Shown here in pieces: positions 7,306 through 17,333 of a stretch of DNA of 64,000 bases. A program made the translations under genes and the position numbers. Under the pieces are notes generated by a model that was not told where the DNA came from, did no database searches, and saw only the letters and a list, made by a program, of their open reading frames with translations. Position 1 is the first letter of the stretch. Each line of letters starts with the position of its first letter. This DNA comes from an uncultured Muribaculaceae bacterium (GTDB lineage: Bacteria > Bacteroidota > Bacteroidia > Bacteroidales > Muribaculaceae), in NCBI GenBank assembly GCA_910589055.1, contig CAJURN010000012.1:1-64000 (forward strand). The letters run 5' to 3'.

Positions 7306-10300
7306 TCAAATTTTCGTGTAATCCGAGGGCTGGCTGCCGAAGAATTTCTTGAATGAAGTGGAGAAATACGACGGGGTGCCGTAGCCTACCATGGTACTTA
7401 CTTCGGCCACGGTGTAGCGTCCCGACTTGAGAAGTTCAAGGGCGCGGTTCATGCGTATGCGCCGGATAAACTCATTTGCCGACTCTCCTGTGAGTGCTTT
7501 CAACTTGAGATGGAGATTGGAGCGGCTCATGAGCATTTCGCGCGCGAAAGCATCGGTAGTAAATTCCGAGTCGTCGAGGTGGGTCTCGACAGCCTTGAGC
7601 GCTCCGGCAAGGAATTCCTCATCGAGGGGATTCATCGACATCTTTGCCGGTTCGAGGTCGGTAGTATCGGTGTAATAGCGGATTGCACTGGCTCGCGTGC
7701 GGAACCGGTTGGCAATCTTGGCTCTGAGCAGCGACATGGAGAAGGGTTTGGGCAGATAATCGTCGGCTCCCACCTTCATTGCATCGAGCTGGTCGCGTAC
7801 ATCGGACTTGGCCGAGAGCATCATCACGGGAATGTGCGATGTGCGTATGTTTCGTTTAATGGCGCGACAGAGGCGTATGCCGTCGGTGCGCGGCATCATC
7901 ACGTCGGTGATAATCATGTCGGGGGTCTCACCGGCATCAACCATTGCAAGAGCTTCCTCGCCGTCATGCGCCAGGACAATTCGGTAGTCGCTGGCAAGAG
8001 CCTCGCGCATGTATTTCAGAATAGTATCGTTGTCGTCGACAAGCATGATTGTGCGGCGTGCGGATTCGTCCGCGGAAGCATCCTCTTCCGAGGCGGACCC
8101 GGCGGTCTCGTCGGCGGTCTCTGAGTCGGGAATATACTGTACGTGCGCTTCCGGTGTTGTGTTATCGTCGGATGCGGCACACTCGTCCGAAGCGTAGGCA
8201 GCGATGCTCGCAGGTAACGTGATTGTGAAAGATGTTCCGCAATCGGGAGCGCTTTCCACGCTTATTGTGCCGTGGTGGAGGGTGACAAGACGCTTCACGA
8301 GCGACAGACCGATTCCGCTGCCGTAGCTGTTTTCATCGACCTTGTAGAAGCGGTCGAAGATATGAGGGAGCTTATCGGGAGATATACCGTAGCCGGTGTC
8401 GCTCACCTTGATTACGAGCGAATTATTATCGTCGGTCAGGGCTGCCGAGAGTTTTACGGAGCGTCCGTCGGGGGTGTGCTTGAACGCATTTGACAGAAGA
8501 TTGCCTATGATAATCGACATGTAGGTGGTGTCGAGCGGCAGAGGCTCTGTTCCGAGCGTGGAGTCGATTCGGCAATTGATGTTGCTGTGCTGGGCCTTCG
8601 AACGGTAGTTGGCAAGCTCGCATGAAAGCATGTCGTTGACATCGACGGGACGCACGCGCAGATGGAACATGCCGTTCTCGGCACGTTGGTAGTCAAGTAT
8701 CTGATTGATAATATTGAGAATACGCATCGTATTGCCGCGTATTGTCTGGAGCTTGTCGAGCACCTTGGGCTCATTGCGTTTCTGCTCGATAAGTTCGGTG
8801 ACGGGCAGAAGAATGAGCGTGAGAGGCGTACGGAGCTCATGCGACATATTCACGAAGAAATTTACTTTCATGTCGTTAAGTTCCTCGCGGCGCTCGTAGT
8901 CACGCTTTTCATAGTCGCGGCGCTGCTCGCGCAGGCGGCGCATGGTAAAACGCCTGACAAGCAGCCATGCCAACAGCCCGACAGCAATAAGACCCAACAG
9001 TTGCGCCCACCATTGCTGATACCAATGGGGCAGCACACGCACCTCGATTGAGGCAACAGGACTCCGGAGCCCGTCGCTGTTTGCCGCCTGAACCTCAAAG
9101 CGGTATGTTCCGGGAGGAATGTCGCGGTAGGTTGCGGAATGTGCGTCGCCGGCGTCAATCCAGTCCTTGTCGAGTCCGTCAAGGCGGTAGCGGAATGTTT
9201 CATTACCGTTGTTGTGGTAGTTGAAGGCGGTGAAATCGAGTGTGAGCATCGACGGACCGGGCTGGAGCAGAATCCTCGTGCCTGTCTCGGGAGTGGTACG
9301 GATGATTCCGCTGCCGTCGCCGGGCGTAACGGGTACTCCGAAGAGCCGTACGCCGTTGATTAGCGGAGCGGTGGAAATGGTGTCGGCCACAATCTCGTCG
9401 GGATTGAATGTTATGATGCCCCCTACTCCACCGAAATACAGCCGCCGGCCTTGGTCGACCGACGCAATGGCCTTGGCATTGAACTGTCTTACGCCGAGGA
9501 AATCGGATGAGCCGTAGGTGCGGAATGATGCCGAGGACGAATCGTACTGCGCCAAACCGAGGCTTGTGCTCACCCAAAGGCGGTTGCGGTTATCGGCCAC
9601 GACACCGAGCACAACGTCGTTGGGCAGACCGTCGGCCACTGTGTAGTGCCGCACGGAACCGAGCGATGAATCAAGCACATAGAGTCCGCGGCGGGTGGAA
9701 ATGCAGAAGTCTCCGGTGTGGGCATCCTCGTATATATTATTGACGTAGAGATATCGGATATCCTGCGCTACGGCCGGAAGCGACAACTCGCGCAATGTGC
9801 CGTCGGGCAGCTCGGAGCAGATGGCGAAACCGCTCTCGCCCGAAAGCCACAGGCGCCCGTGGGAGTCGCGGTAGAGTTCGGTCACGTTTGTCAGCGGAGC
9901 TTCGGCGCGCCGCGCTTTTCCCGACGCTATGTCATAGAAGAAAAGTCCGTCAAGCGAGCCGAGCCAGAGCCCTCCGTCGCGTAATGCCGGTAGAATGGCA
10001 TACAGCTTGGCCGGAGAATCAACCTGATGCAAAAGACGGCGCGAGGTCACATCGAACACCGCCAGGCCTCCGAGGTGGGTGCCGACATAGAGCCGTCCGG
10101 CAGCCGTGTCGACATACACAGCCTTGACGTCGGTGGAACGGAGTCCTTCGGCACGCGATATATAGCTGAAAGTCTCATCGGCGGTGTTGTAGATATTCAG
10201 ACCGCCGGCATTGGTTCCTATATAAATATTATGTCCGGAAGGCACGATGCAGGACACGACATTGTCGTTGAGCGGCGGCATACCGATGTTGCGGAACCGG

Positions 10301-11307
10301 TTCTGCAATGGATGGTAGTAGTTGATGCCGCCGTACCATGTGCCTATCCATATGCCTCCGCTGTTGTCGGCCAGCAGACTGCGCACCGACGAGTGGGACA
10401 GCGGCGTGGCTCCGGCAGTGCCGGGAGTGTTGGTGGCAGTGAAGGTGCGCATGGAACTTGTGGCCGGATTGTAGACACACAGGCCGTCGACTGTACCTAT
10501 CCACAGACGTCCCGAGCGGTCGGTGCCGAGCGCTCGCACGAACGGCGAACACAGGCGCGCAGCCGCGGAATTATCGAAGCGCGAGGTGCGTCCTGTAAGC
10601 GCCGAGTGGCGCCATACACCCGAGCCCTCGGTGGCAATCCAAAGGTCATTTCCATCAGTGGCAAAGGCATTTACCGACGTGGAGACGCCGGGCAGAGCTT
10701 TAGGCTTCTGATTCTCACGTGTGATGTATGAAACGCCCCTGGATGTGCCCACATAGCAAGTGTCGGCCAGCACGGCAAGGGCATTGACGCTGAGATCGGG
10801 CACCAGGGGAGTGAAACGACGGCGATTGATGTCAAAAACATACAGCGCACGACATGTTCCGACAAGCAGGCGCGTGGAGTCGAGCGGCGCGACAGCGTTG
10901 AATTCCGTAGCGTCGCCCTCAGGAAGCGCGTTCGGCTCGAAGGTGTCGAGCAGCCGGTCATACCGCGTGAGGTTTCCGTGGGATAGAATCCACAGGTTGC
11001 CCCGGGTGTCGCACACAAGTCGTTTTATCACATTATCGGGCAAAGACTCCGGATTGCCGCTTTCGGAGCGGTAGGTTTTGAAAGCGTGCCCGTCGTAGCG
11101 GTTGAGTCCGTCGTGAGTGGCAACCCAGATATATCCGAGGGTGTCCTGAACGATAGAGGGTACGGTTGTGTGGGAAAGTCCGTCCTCGATGCCGATATGG
11201 CGGAACGAGACCCACGGCTCGGCAGCCCCGGAAGGCTGAGCGGCAAACGAAAGGATAGCTGCGACAAACGCTGTCACAAAGGTTTTATATGTGAATAATG
11301 TCTTCAT
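7306..11307 (-). CDS. Hybrid two-component system sensor/regulator (HTCS)
   Basis: 1333 residues from the ATG at 11307. An in-frame extension reaches 11799 but overlaps the divergent promoter and lyase start; the chosen start gives a signal peptide ending ...AQPSGAA. Order of domains: two Reg_prop beta-propellers (about 30-690), Y_Y_Y domain (about 700-760), one membrane helix (about 765-785), HisKA with N-M-S-H-E-L-R-T-P (His about 820), HATPase (about 930-1050), receiver with V-D-D-N and T-D-V-M-M-P (phospho-Asp about 1131), and AraC-type HTH (about 1249-1333). In this family the periplasmic propellers sense an oligosaccharide and the HTH activates the adjacent PUL. It is divergent from the lyase/SusCD operon and is the obvious regulator of the locus. 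Confidence 0.95.
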   Translation of the reverse strand: MKTLFTYKTFVTAFVAAILSFAAQPSGAAEPWVSFRHIGIEDGLSHTTVPSIVQDTLGYIWVATHDGLNRYDGHAFKTYRSESGNPESLPDNVIKRLVCDTRGNLWILSHGNLTRYDRLLDTFEPNALPEGDATEFNAVAPLDSTRLLVGTCRALYVFDINRRRFTPLVPDLSVNALAVLADTCYVGTSRGVSYITRENQKPKALPGVSTSVNAFATDGNDLWIATEGSGVWRHSALTGRTSRFDNSAAARLCSPFVRALGTDRSGRLWIGTVDGLCVYNPATSSMRTFTATNTPGTAGATPLSHSSVRSLLADNSGGIWIGTWYGGINYYHPLQNRFRNIGMPPLNDNVVSCIVPSGHNIYIGTNAGGLNIYNTADETFSYISRAEGLRSTDVKAVYVDTAAGRLYVGTHLGGLAVFDVTSRRLLHQVDSPAKLYAILPALRDGGLWLGSLDGLFFYDIASGKARRAEAPLTNVTELYRDSHGRLWLSGESGFAICSELPDGTLRELSLPAVAQDIRYLYVNNIYEDAHTGDFCISTRRGLYVLDSSLGSVRHYTVADGLPNDVVLGVVADNRNRLWVSTSLGLAQYDSSSASFRTYGSSDFLGVRQFNAKAIASVDQGRRLYFGGVGGIITFNPDEIVADTISTAPLINGVRLFGVPVTPGDGSGIIRTTPETGTRILLQPGPSMLTLDFTAFNYHNNGNETFRYRLDGLDKDWIDAGDAHSATYRDIPPGTYRFEVQAANSDGLRSPVASIEVRVLPHWYQQWWAQLLGLIAVGLLAWLLVRRFTMRRLREQRRDYEKRDYERREELNDMKVNFFVNMSHELRTPLTLILLPVTELIEQKRNEPKVLDKLQTIRGNTMRILNIINQILDYQRAENGMFHLRVRPVDVNDMLSCELANYRSKAQHSNINCRIDSTLGTEPLPLDTTYMSIIIGNLLSNAFKHTPDGRSVKLSAALTDDNNSLVIKVSDTGYGISPDKLPHIFDRFYKVDENSYGSGIGLSLVKRLVTLHHGTISVESAPDCGTSFTITLPASIAAYASDECAASDDNTTPEAHVQYIPDSETADETAGSASEEDASADESARRTIMLVDDNDTILKYMREALASDYRIVLAHDGEEALAMVDAGETPDMIITDVMMPRTDGIRLCRAIKRNIRTSHIPVMMLSAKSDVRDQLDAMKVGADDYLPKPFSMSLLRAKIANRFRTRASAIRYYTDTTDLEPAKMSMNPLDEEFLAGALKAVETHLDDSEFTTDAFAREMLMSRSNLHLKLKALTGESANEFIRRIRMNRALELLKSGRYTVAEVSTMVGYGTPSYFSTSFKKFFGSQPSDYTKI

Positions 11308-11336
11308 GGTCGAAGCGAAATTGCATGTGTTTGACG

Positions 11337-11344
11337 CAAAGTTA
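11337..11344 (-). promoter_or_regulatory. Putative -7 box of the HTCS promoter
   Basis: The minus strand reads TAACTTTG (TAnnTTTG), 29 nt upstream of the chosen regulator ATG. This supports the 11307 start over the longer reading frame. Confidence 0.5.
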
Positions 11345-11384
11345 TGTAAAATTCTCCAAAAAATGGGTAAAGCGTGGGTGTAGC

Positions 11385-11398
11385 GTCTATTTTTAGAC
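11385..11398. promoter_or_regulatory. Short inverted repeat in the HTCS/lyase divergent region
   Basis: GTCTA-TTTT-TAGAC lies about midway between the two divergent starts, in an A/T-rich stretch. It is a possible operator; such short A/T palindromes also arise by chance. The rest of the 235-bp gap holds the promoter boxes listed separately. Confidence 0.25.
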
Positions 11399-11492
11399 AA
11401 ATTTGATTTTTTATTACACAATATTATAAGGTTTTCTACGCTAATCCAATGATAATAATACATGTGAACACAACAACTTGCGGCCCTTACCT

Positions 11493-11527
11493 TAATTTTG
11501 CAATCAAAATAATTGGAATTAATTTTG
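11493..11527 (+). promoter_or_regulatory. Promoter of the main GAG operon
   Basis: Two copies of TAATTTTG, at 11493-11500 and 11520-11527. Read together they give TTTG-N19-TAATTTTG, the consensus -33/-7 arrangement, but that would leave a leader of only about 9 nt before the lyase ATG at 11543. Using the first copy as -7 gives a more normal leader of about 35 nt. Which one is used cannot be decided by eye. Confidence 0.55.
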
Positions 11528-11542
11528 CAAAACAAATACTTG

Positions 11543-14143
11543 ATGAAACGCCTTAAACTAATAGTGATGACAGCGACAGCGTGCACCCTGTGCCCGGCTA
11601 TCATGCCCGCGCAGGCCAATCTGCATGTCGATGCCGTCAGCATGATGCATGAATCACGTGCAACAGTTTCGCCCTCTGACGGAAGTCGCACCGGCGACCG
11701 TTTTGTATCTCTCCAGTGGCCTCTTCCCGAAGAGTTCCGCCAGCTTGGAGCACCTCTCGACGGCTTCGAGAAGGAACGTGTGGCTCCCGATAAAACCAAA
11801 CTGAAATATAAAGTGCGTTTCGGCCGGCGCGCCGACCTCAGCTCCGGCGCCGAGACCCGTGAAACCCTGTGGCCCTTCTACAACGCCCATGAAATCACCG
11901 CTCCCGGCACCTGGTACTGGCAGTATGCCTACACCGGTGAGGACGGCAAGGATGAGTGGAGCAAGGTGTACAGCTTCACCGTTGAGGAACAGGACAACCG
12001 TTTCGCACCCCCGTCGTTCGGCGAGTTCATTGCCAAACTCCCTGCCGGACATCCGCGCATACTCACCGATGAGGCTCACCGCGATGCCCTCATCAAAGGC
12101 TCGGAAGGACGTCAGGAGCGCCAATGGTATATCGAAGGCGCCGACAAGGTGCTGGAAACACCCATGCGTACACTCGATAACATTCCCACCGATCACCTTG
12201 CCAACCTGACGAACAAGATGCAGGTGAATTCGTTCCTGACCCGTGAAAGCCGCAAGGTCATCGACGGCGAGGAACGCAATATCGAACTTCTCACCCGCGC
12301 TTACGTGCTCACAGGACGCCGCGCGTATGCCGACGAGGCGCTCGCACGCGTGCTCACAATGACCGAATGGAGCGAGAACCCGCATGTGAAGGGCGATTTC
12401 AACGACGCCACACTCCTTTCGGTGAGCACACTGGCTTATGACACCTTCAACAACCTGCTCACTCCCGACCAAAAGAAAACCCTGCTCGCCACCATTGCCT
12501 CGAAACTCGGACACATGTATGAGCACTACAACAACTATCTCGAAAACCATATCGCCGAAAACCACATATGGCAGATGACACTGCGTATAGCCACATATGC
12601 GGCTCTCGCGACTTACGGTGAACTTCCCGAAAGCTCGCTCTATGCCGAATATCTCTATAACGTGTGGCTCGCACGCTTCCCCGGCCTCAATGCCGACGGA
12701 GGATGGCACAACGGCGACTCATATTACACCGTAAACACACGCACGCTTGTAGAACTGCCCTATTTCATGGGACGCATCGCCGGATTCAACTACTTCAGCG
12801 ACCCCTGGTATGCCAACAACGTGAAATACGCCATCTACCAGCAGCCCCCATTCTCGAAATCGGGCGGCAACGGCTCTTCACACCTCAAGGTGAAACGTCC
12901 CTTGCCCGTCCGTGTAGGACAGCTTGACGCTCTGGCACGTATCTTGGGCGATACATATGCCGCCGACTATGTGCGTATCACACAGGCCGTTGAGCCGGGT
13001 ATCCTCAAGCGCACACTCGCAGCCAAGGCAGGCGACCTCACATGGACCCGTCTCCAGCTCGCCGCAGAGCTTCCTGAAGGCGACGGCCTTGCAAGCCTTC
13101 CTGCCGGACACGTATTCCCCCAGACCGGACTGGCATCGTTCAACACCTCACTGGCCGACACACGCCACAATGCCATGTGGAGCTTCCGAAGCAGCCCTTA
13201 CGGTTCGACATCCCACGCTCTTGCCAATCAGAACGCTTTCAATACCTTCTATGGCGGTGATCCTCTGTTTTACAGCTCGGGCCACCATATTGAATTCACC
13301 GACCTCCATTCCATGCTCTGCCACCGTGGCACACGCGCCCACAACACCATACTTGTCGACGGAATGGGTCAGCGCATCGGCGTTGAAGGCTACGGCTGGA
13401 TTCCCCGCTCCTACACCGGCGAGACGATAGGATATGTGGCCGGAGACGCATCCAACGCTTATGGCAAAGTTATATCTCCGCTCTGGCTCGAACGCGGTCA
13501 GCTCTCCGATGTTGACTACTCGCCCGAAAACGGATGGGACGAAAACCACCTCGTGAAATACCGCCGCCACATGGTGAATCTGGGCAACGACGGCCTTGTG
13601 CTCATCTACGACGAACTTGAGGCCGACCGTCCCGTTGAATGGAGCTATCTGCTTCACACTGTGGAAAATCCCATGCAGCTTGCCAAAGGCAAGAACAACG
13701 TGCACGTGACAGCCACCAACAAATTCGGCGCTTCCGACGCATGGCTCTACTCATCAGGCAAACTTGCCACCGACACCACCTCCCGATTCTTCAAACCCGC
13801 TGTCAACTGGCTCGTGCGCGAAGCCGACGGCACATTCAAGCCCTACCCCAACCACTGGCACTTCACCGCACGCAGCAAGAAAAGCCGCAGCTACCGCTTC
13901 GCCACTCTCATGGACACCCATGACGGCAGCGTTGCAGCCCGCGTACCGGTAAAGTCCGACGGAAACACACTGCGCTTCGGCGATTGGACCGTGAGCGTGA
14001 GCCTCGACCCCACTTCCGCACCGGCATTCAGCGCCACCCACAACTCCGGAGCACACATCGAATATCACGGTCAGGAAACACGCATTACCGAAAATGGAAA
14101 GGAAACCGTGCTCACGGATGAGATTCCCGAACTTGAAATATAA
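11543..14143 (+). CDS. Polysaccharide lyase, DUF4962 + heparinase II/III type (lyase A)
   Basis: 866 residues from the ATG at 11543 (MKRLKLIVMTATA...), which gives a signal peptide; an upstream in-frame start at 11513 lies in the promoter. The N-terminal DUF4962 part contains a fibronectin-like W-P-F-Y-N...G-T-W-Y-W-Q segment, followed by an alpha-helical toroid (ENHIAENHIWQM near 335; GGWHNGDSYYTVN near 388) and a C-terminal heparinase II/III beta-sheet domain (RSSPYGSTSHALANQNAF near 550; SSGHH near 585). About 870 residues is typical for DUF4962 proteins. Related PL15, PL33 and PL37-type enzymes cleave heparan sulfate, chondroitin or hyaluronan by beta-elimination. The His, Tyr and Asn positions look intact. 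It is first in the operon, 12 nt before SusC, and close in sequence to lyase B. Confidence 0.88.
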   Translation: MKRLKLIVMTATACTLCPAIMPAQANLHVDAVSMMHESRATVSPSDGSRTGDRFVSLQWPLPEEFRQLGAPLDGFEKERVAPDKTKLKYKVRFGRRADLSSGAETRETLWPFYNAHEITAPGTWYWQYAYTGEDGKDEWSKVYSFTVEEQDNRFAPPSFGEFIAKLPAGHPRILTDEAHRDALIKGSEGRQERQWYIEGADKVLETPMRTLDNIPTDHLANLTNKMQVNSFLTRESRKVIDGEERNIELLTRAYVLTGRRAYADEALARVLTMTEWSENPHVKGDFNDATLLSVSTLAYDTFNNLLTPDQKKTLLATIASKLGHMYEHYNNYLENHIAENHIWQMTLRIATYAALATYGELPESSLYAEYLYNVWLARFPGLNADGGWHNGDSYYTVNTRTLVELPYFMGRIAGFNYFSDPWYANNVKYAIYQQPPFSKSGGNGSSHLKVKRPLPVRVGQLDALARILGDTYAADYVRITQAVEPGILKRTLAAKAGDLTWTRLQLAAELPEGDGLASLPAGHVFPQTGLASFNTSLADTRHNAMWSFRSSPYGSTSHALANQNAFNTFYGGDPLFYSSGHHIEFTDLHSMLCHRGTRAHNTILVDGMGQRIGVEGYGWIPRSYTGETIGYVAGDASNAYGKVISPLWLERGQLSDVDYSPENGWDENHLVKYRRHMVNLGNDGLVLIYDELEADRPVEWSYLLHTVENPMQLAKGKNNVHVTATNKFGASDAWLYSSGKLATDTTSRFFKPAVNWLVREADGTFKPYPNHWHFTARSKKSRSYRFATLMDTHDGSVAARVPVKSDGNTLRFGDWTVSVSLDPTSAPAFSATHNSGAHIEYHGQETRITENGKETVLTDEIPELEI

Positions 14144-14155
14144 CACAACATTTCC

Positions 14156-17100
14156 ATGAAAACCATAATCTGCTCAATTCTACTGACAATAGGCTTGCTG
14201 GCACCTCCGCTTGCATCCGCCTTCAAGGTAACGGGCGTTGTCCTTGACAACGAAGGCCTTGAAGTGATCGGCGGCAGCGTGACGGTGAAAGGCAACACCA
14301 AGCTGGCGACTATCACCGACATCGACGGCCGATATACCATAGACGTACCCTCAGAAAAGAGCTCCGTACTTCAATTCTCGTACGTGGGCATGATGCCCGT
14401 GGAGGTCAAAGTGGAAGGAAAATCCACCATCGACGTAACCCTGTATCCCGACAACAAGCTCCTTAACGAAGTTGTGGTTGTAGGCTACGGCACACAGAAA
14501 CGCAGCGACCTCACCGGTTCGGTAGTCTCTGTCAAGGCCAAAGACCTCCAGACCACCCCGACCTCCGACCCGCTTCAGGCTCTCGCCGGAAAGGCTGCCG
14601 GTGTAATGATTACCCAAGACGACGGCGAGCCGGGTGCTTCAATATCGGTACGCGTGCGCGGCGGCATATCCATCACCCAGAGCAACGAACCGCTCTATAT
14701 CATCGACGGATTTCCCTCGGAAGATGGCCTCGCAGGCATATCACCTTCCGAAATCGAGACCATCGACGTTCTCAAGGACGCCTCGGCCACGGCTATCTAC
14801 GGTGCGCGCGGTGCCAACGGCGTTGTTGTGGTGACAACCAAGAAGGGCAGCGACGAAGACTCGTCGCTCCAAATAACTTTCGATGCCTACGCAGGCTTCC
14901 GCAAGGTGTCGCGCAAGCTCGAAGTACTTGACCTCAAGGAATTCCTGACTCTTGACTACGAACGCTCGCTGGCTTTCAACGGACAGTCAGGCGTACTGGG
15001 CTTCCAGAACCGCTACGGCTCTTTTGTCGACATTGACAAGAACTACGCCAACCGCCCCGGAATCGACTGGCAGAAAGAAGCTCTTGGCCGTACCGCCTCC
15101 ACACAGAACTACCACGTGGGCATCAACGGCGGCACTAAGGAAGTGAAATACAACTTCAACTACACATACAGCAAGGACCAGGGCGCCATGATTCTCAGCG
15201 GCACCGACAAGCACACAGTGTCGCTCGGCGTGTCGCAGAACAATAAGAAATGGCTGTCGCTCAACGCAAAGGCAACCTATACCGAACAGAAAACCTGGGG
15301 CATGGGAACCTCCGACCAGAGCACTCGCTTCAATAAGATGGAGCACATCCTGCAATACCGTCCCACCGCCGGAATATACGGCGACGACAACAGTCTGCTC
15401 ACCGGCGACGACATGCTCGAGGACGACGACCAGAACCCGATGCAAAGCCCTATAATCTCGGCAAACGAGGAAGAAAAAGAACGCGTGACCCGAAACATCC
15501 TCATCAACGGAGGTTTCACCATCACCTTCAACAAATACTTCTCCTTCCGTAACAACACCGGCTACCGCTATCAGATGGACCACCGCGAGGAATTCTATGG
15601 TGAGAAATCCGTCACTGGCAAGCGCTCGAGCATACAGAGCATATCCCAGTACTCGGAAAGCACACAGTTCCAAACCTCGAACGTGCTCACCTACAACAAC
15701 AGGCACAAGTATCACAAACTCACCATCATGCTGGGTCAGGAATGGGTCGACAACCGTTCCCGCTGGATGCGTGCTCTCGTGAAGAACTACCCGAACAACG
15801 ACATCGGTTCGTCCGACGCATCGCTCGGTACTCCTGAATCGGTTACATCCAATGTCAACTACGACAACAAAATCTTGTCGTTTTTCGGACGCGCCAACTA
15901 CAACATAGGCGAAAAATACCTCTTCACGGCCACCCTCCGCGCCGACGGCTCTTCGAAATTCAGCAAAAACAACAAATGGGGATACTTCCCCTCCGTATCG
16001 GCCGCATGGCGAATCGGACAGGAAGAAATGGTGGAACGCCTGGGCGTATTCAGCGACCTGAAACTGCGCGCCGGATACGGTCTGGCCGGTAACAACCGTG
16101 TGGCAAGCTACCGCTCGCTCGACATCCTCACATCGGCAGGCTATCCTTCCGGCGACAATTTCATGCCCGGCTACGCACCCTATGCCATCCCTGACAAAGA
16201 CCTCAAGTGGGAATCGAACGCCACACTCAATGTGGGACTCGACATCGGATTCTTCAACCAACGCCTTACCATAGCGCCGGAATTCTTCTACAACCGCTCG
16301 TCGAACCTGCTGCTCAACTCCCGAGTACCCTCATCGTCAGGTTTCAAGACCATGTTGCGCAACATCGGCCAAACCTCCAACCGCGGTCTCGACCTTGCAA
16401 TCAATTCTGTAAACATCGTGACACGCGATTTCCAGTGGAACACGAGCCTCAACCTTTCGGTGTACCGCAACCGCATCGAAAAACTTTCCGGCGAGGATTA
16501 CTTCCTTGAAGAAGCATCTTTCGGCTACAACGACAAGACACATATCATTGCCGTCGGAGCGCCCGTGGGTCAGTTCTACGGCTACCGCACTCTCGGCCTC
16601 TATCAGGTTGAGGATTTCAACTACGATCCCGCCACTCAGACCTATACCCTCAAGGAAGGCCTTCCCGTGCCGGAATACAACACCGGCGTACAGCCCGGCT
16701 ACTGGAAATTCGAGGACACCGACGGCAACGGCGTGATTGACGAAAACGACAAGACCGTCATCGGCAACGCCAATCCGACACTGTTCGGCGGATTCACCAA
16801 CAATTTCACCTGGCGCAACTTCGACGCATCTGTTTTCTTCACCTTCAGTGTGGGCGGGAAAGTGCTCAACGCGACCAAACTCACCAACACTCAGGCCGGA
16901 AAGAGCAACTACAACGTGCTGGCCGTTATGAACAGCTCCGACCGCTGGATGACAATAGATGCCGCCGGAAATGCCGTCACCGACCCCGCAGCCCTTGCCG
17001 CCCTCAACGCAGGCAAGACCGTCGCATCCATCTACGACACCGAGCAGGGCGATGCCTACATCCACTCATGGGCCGTGGAAGATGCTTCTTTCCTCCGCCT

Positions 17101-17326
17101 GAGCAATCTTTCGATAGGCTACACTATCCCCCGCCATCTGCTGCGCAAGATTTATCTCGAGAAGCTCCGCTTCTATTTCACGGCCTCGAATCTTTTCGTA
17201 GTGACCCGCTACACGGGCTTCGACCCCGAAGTGTCGACCAAGGGCAACAACCTCACCCCCGGCGTTGACTTCGGAGCCTATCCCCGCAACCGCTCTTTCG
17301 TCTTCGGCATGAACCTCTCATTCTGA
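14156..17326 (+). CDS. susC: SusC-like TonB-dependent outer-membrane transporter
   Basis: 1056 residues. Signal peptide, CarboxypepD_reg-like domain (about 22-100, with V-T-G-V-V-L-D-N), plug domain beginning V-V-V-G-Y-G-T-Q-K-R-S-D-L-T-G-S (about 105) with L-Y-I-I-D-G-F and I-D-V-L-K-D-A-S-A-T-A-I-Y-G-A-R-G-A-N-G-V-V, then a 22-strand barrel ending in aromatic FGMNLSF. SusC proteins import oligosaccharides across the outer membrane using TonB energy, with the paired SusD as lid. It is followed by SusD after 7 nt. Substrate is inferred from the lyase and sulfatase neighbours to be a sulfated GAG. No frameshift or truncation is seen. Confidence 0.95.
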   Translation: MKTIICSILLTIGLLAPPLASAFKVTGVVLDNEGLEVIGGSVTVKGNTKLATITDIDGRYTIDVPSEKSSVLQFSYVGMMPVEVKVEGKSTIDVTLYPDNKLLNEVVVVGYGTQKRSDLTGSVVSVKAKDLQTTPTSDPLQALAGKAAGVMITQDDGEPGASISVRVRGGISITQSNEPLYIIDGFPSEDGLAGISPSEIETIDVLKDASATAIYGARGANGVVVVTTKKGSDEDSSLQITFDAYAGFRKVSRKLEVLDLKEFLTLDYERSLAFNGQSGVLGFQNRYGSFVDIDKNYANRPGIDWQKEALGRTASTQNYHVGINGGTKEVKYNFNYTYSKDQGAMILSGTDKHTVSLGVSQNNKKWLSLNAKATYTEQKTWGMGTSDQSTRFNKMEHILQYRPTAGIYGDDNSLLTGDDMLEDDDQNPMQSPIISANEEEKERVTRNILINGGFTITFNKYFSFRNNTGYRYQMDHREEFYGEKSVTGKRSSIQSISQYSESTQFQTSNVLTYNNRHKYHKLTIMLGQEWVDNRSRWMRALVKNYPNNDIGSSDASLGTPESVTSNVNYDNKILSFFGRANYNIGEKYLFTATLRADGSSKFSKNNKWGYFPSVSAAWRIGQEEMVERLGVFSDLKLRAGYGLAGNNRVASYRSLDILTSAGYPSGDNFMPGYAPYAIPDKDLKWESNATLNVGLDIGFFNQRLTIAPEFFYNRSSNLLLNSRVPSSSGFKTMLRNIGQTSNRGLDLAINSVNIVTRDFQWNTSLNLSVYRNRIEKLSGEDYFLEEASFGYNDKTHIIAVGAPVGQFYGYRTLGLYQVEDFNYDPATQTYTLKEGLPVPEYNTGVQPGYWKFEDTDGNGVIDENDKTVIGNANPTLFGGFTNNFTWRNFDASVFFTFSVGGKVLNATKLTNTQAGKSNYNVLAVMNSSDRWMTIDAAGNAVTDPAALAALNAGKTVASIYDTEQGDAYIHSWAVEDASFLRLSNLSIGYTIPRHLLRKIYLEKLRFYFTASNLFVVTRYTGFDPEVSTKGNNLTPGVDFGAYPRNRSFVFGMNLSF

Positions 17327-17333
17327 CCTCATC

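Noticed and set aside
11308..11799. In-frame N-terminal extension of the hybrid regulator (164 codons)
   Set aside because: It crosses the divergent promoter and lyase A start; the internal ATG at 11307 gives a signal peptide and has a -7 box upstream.
14987..16261. 424-codon minus-strand open frame inside the first SusC
   Set aside because: Fully antisense to a well-supported SusC gene; Val/Gly/His-rich shadow without motifs.
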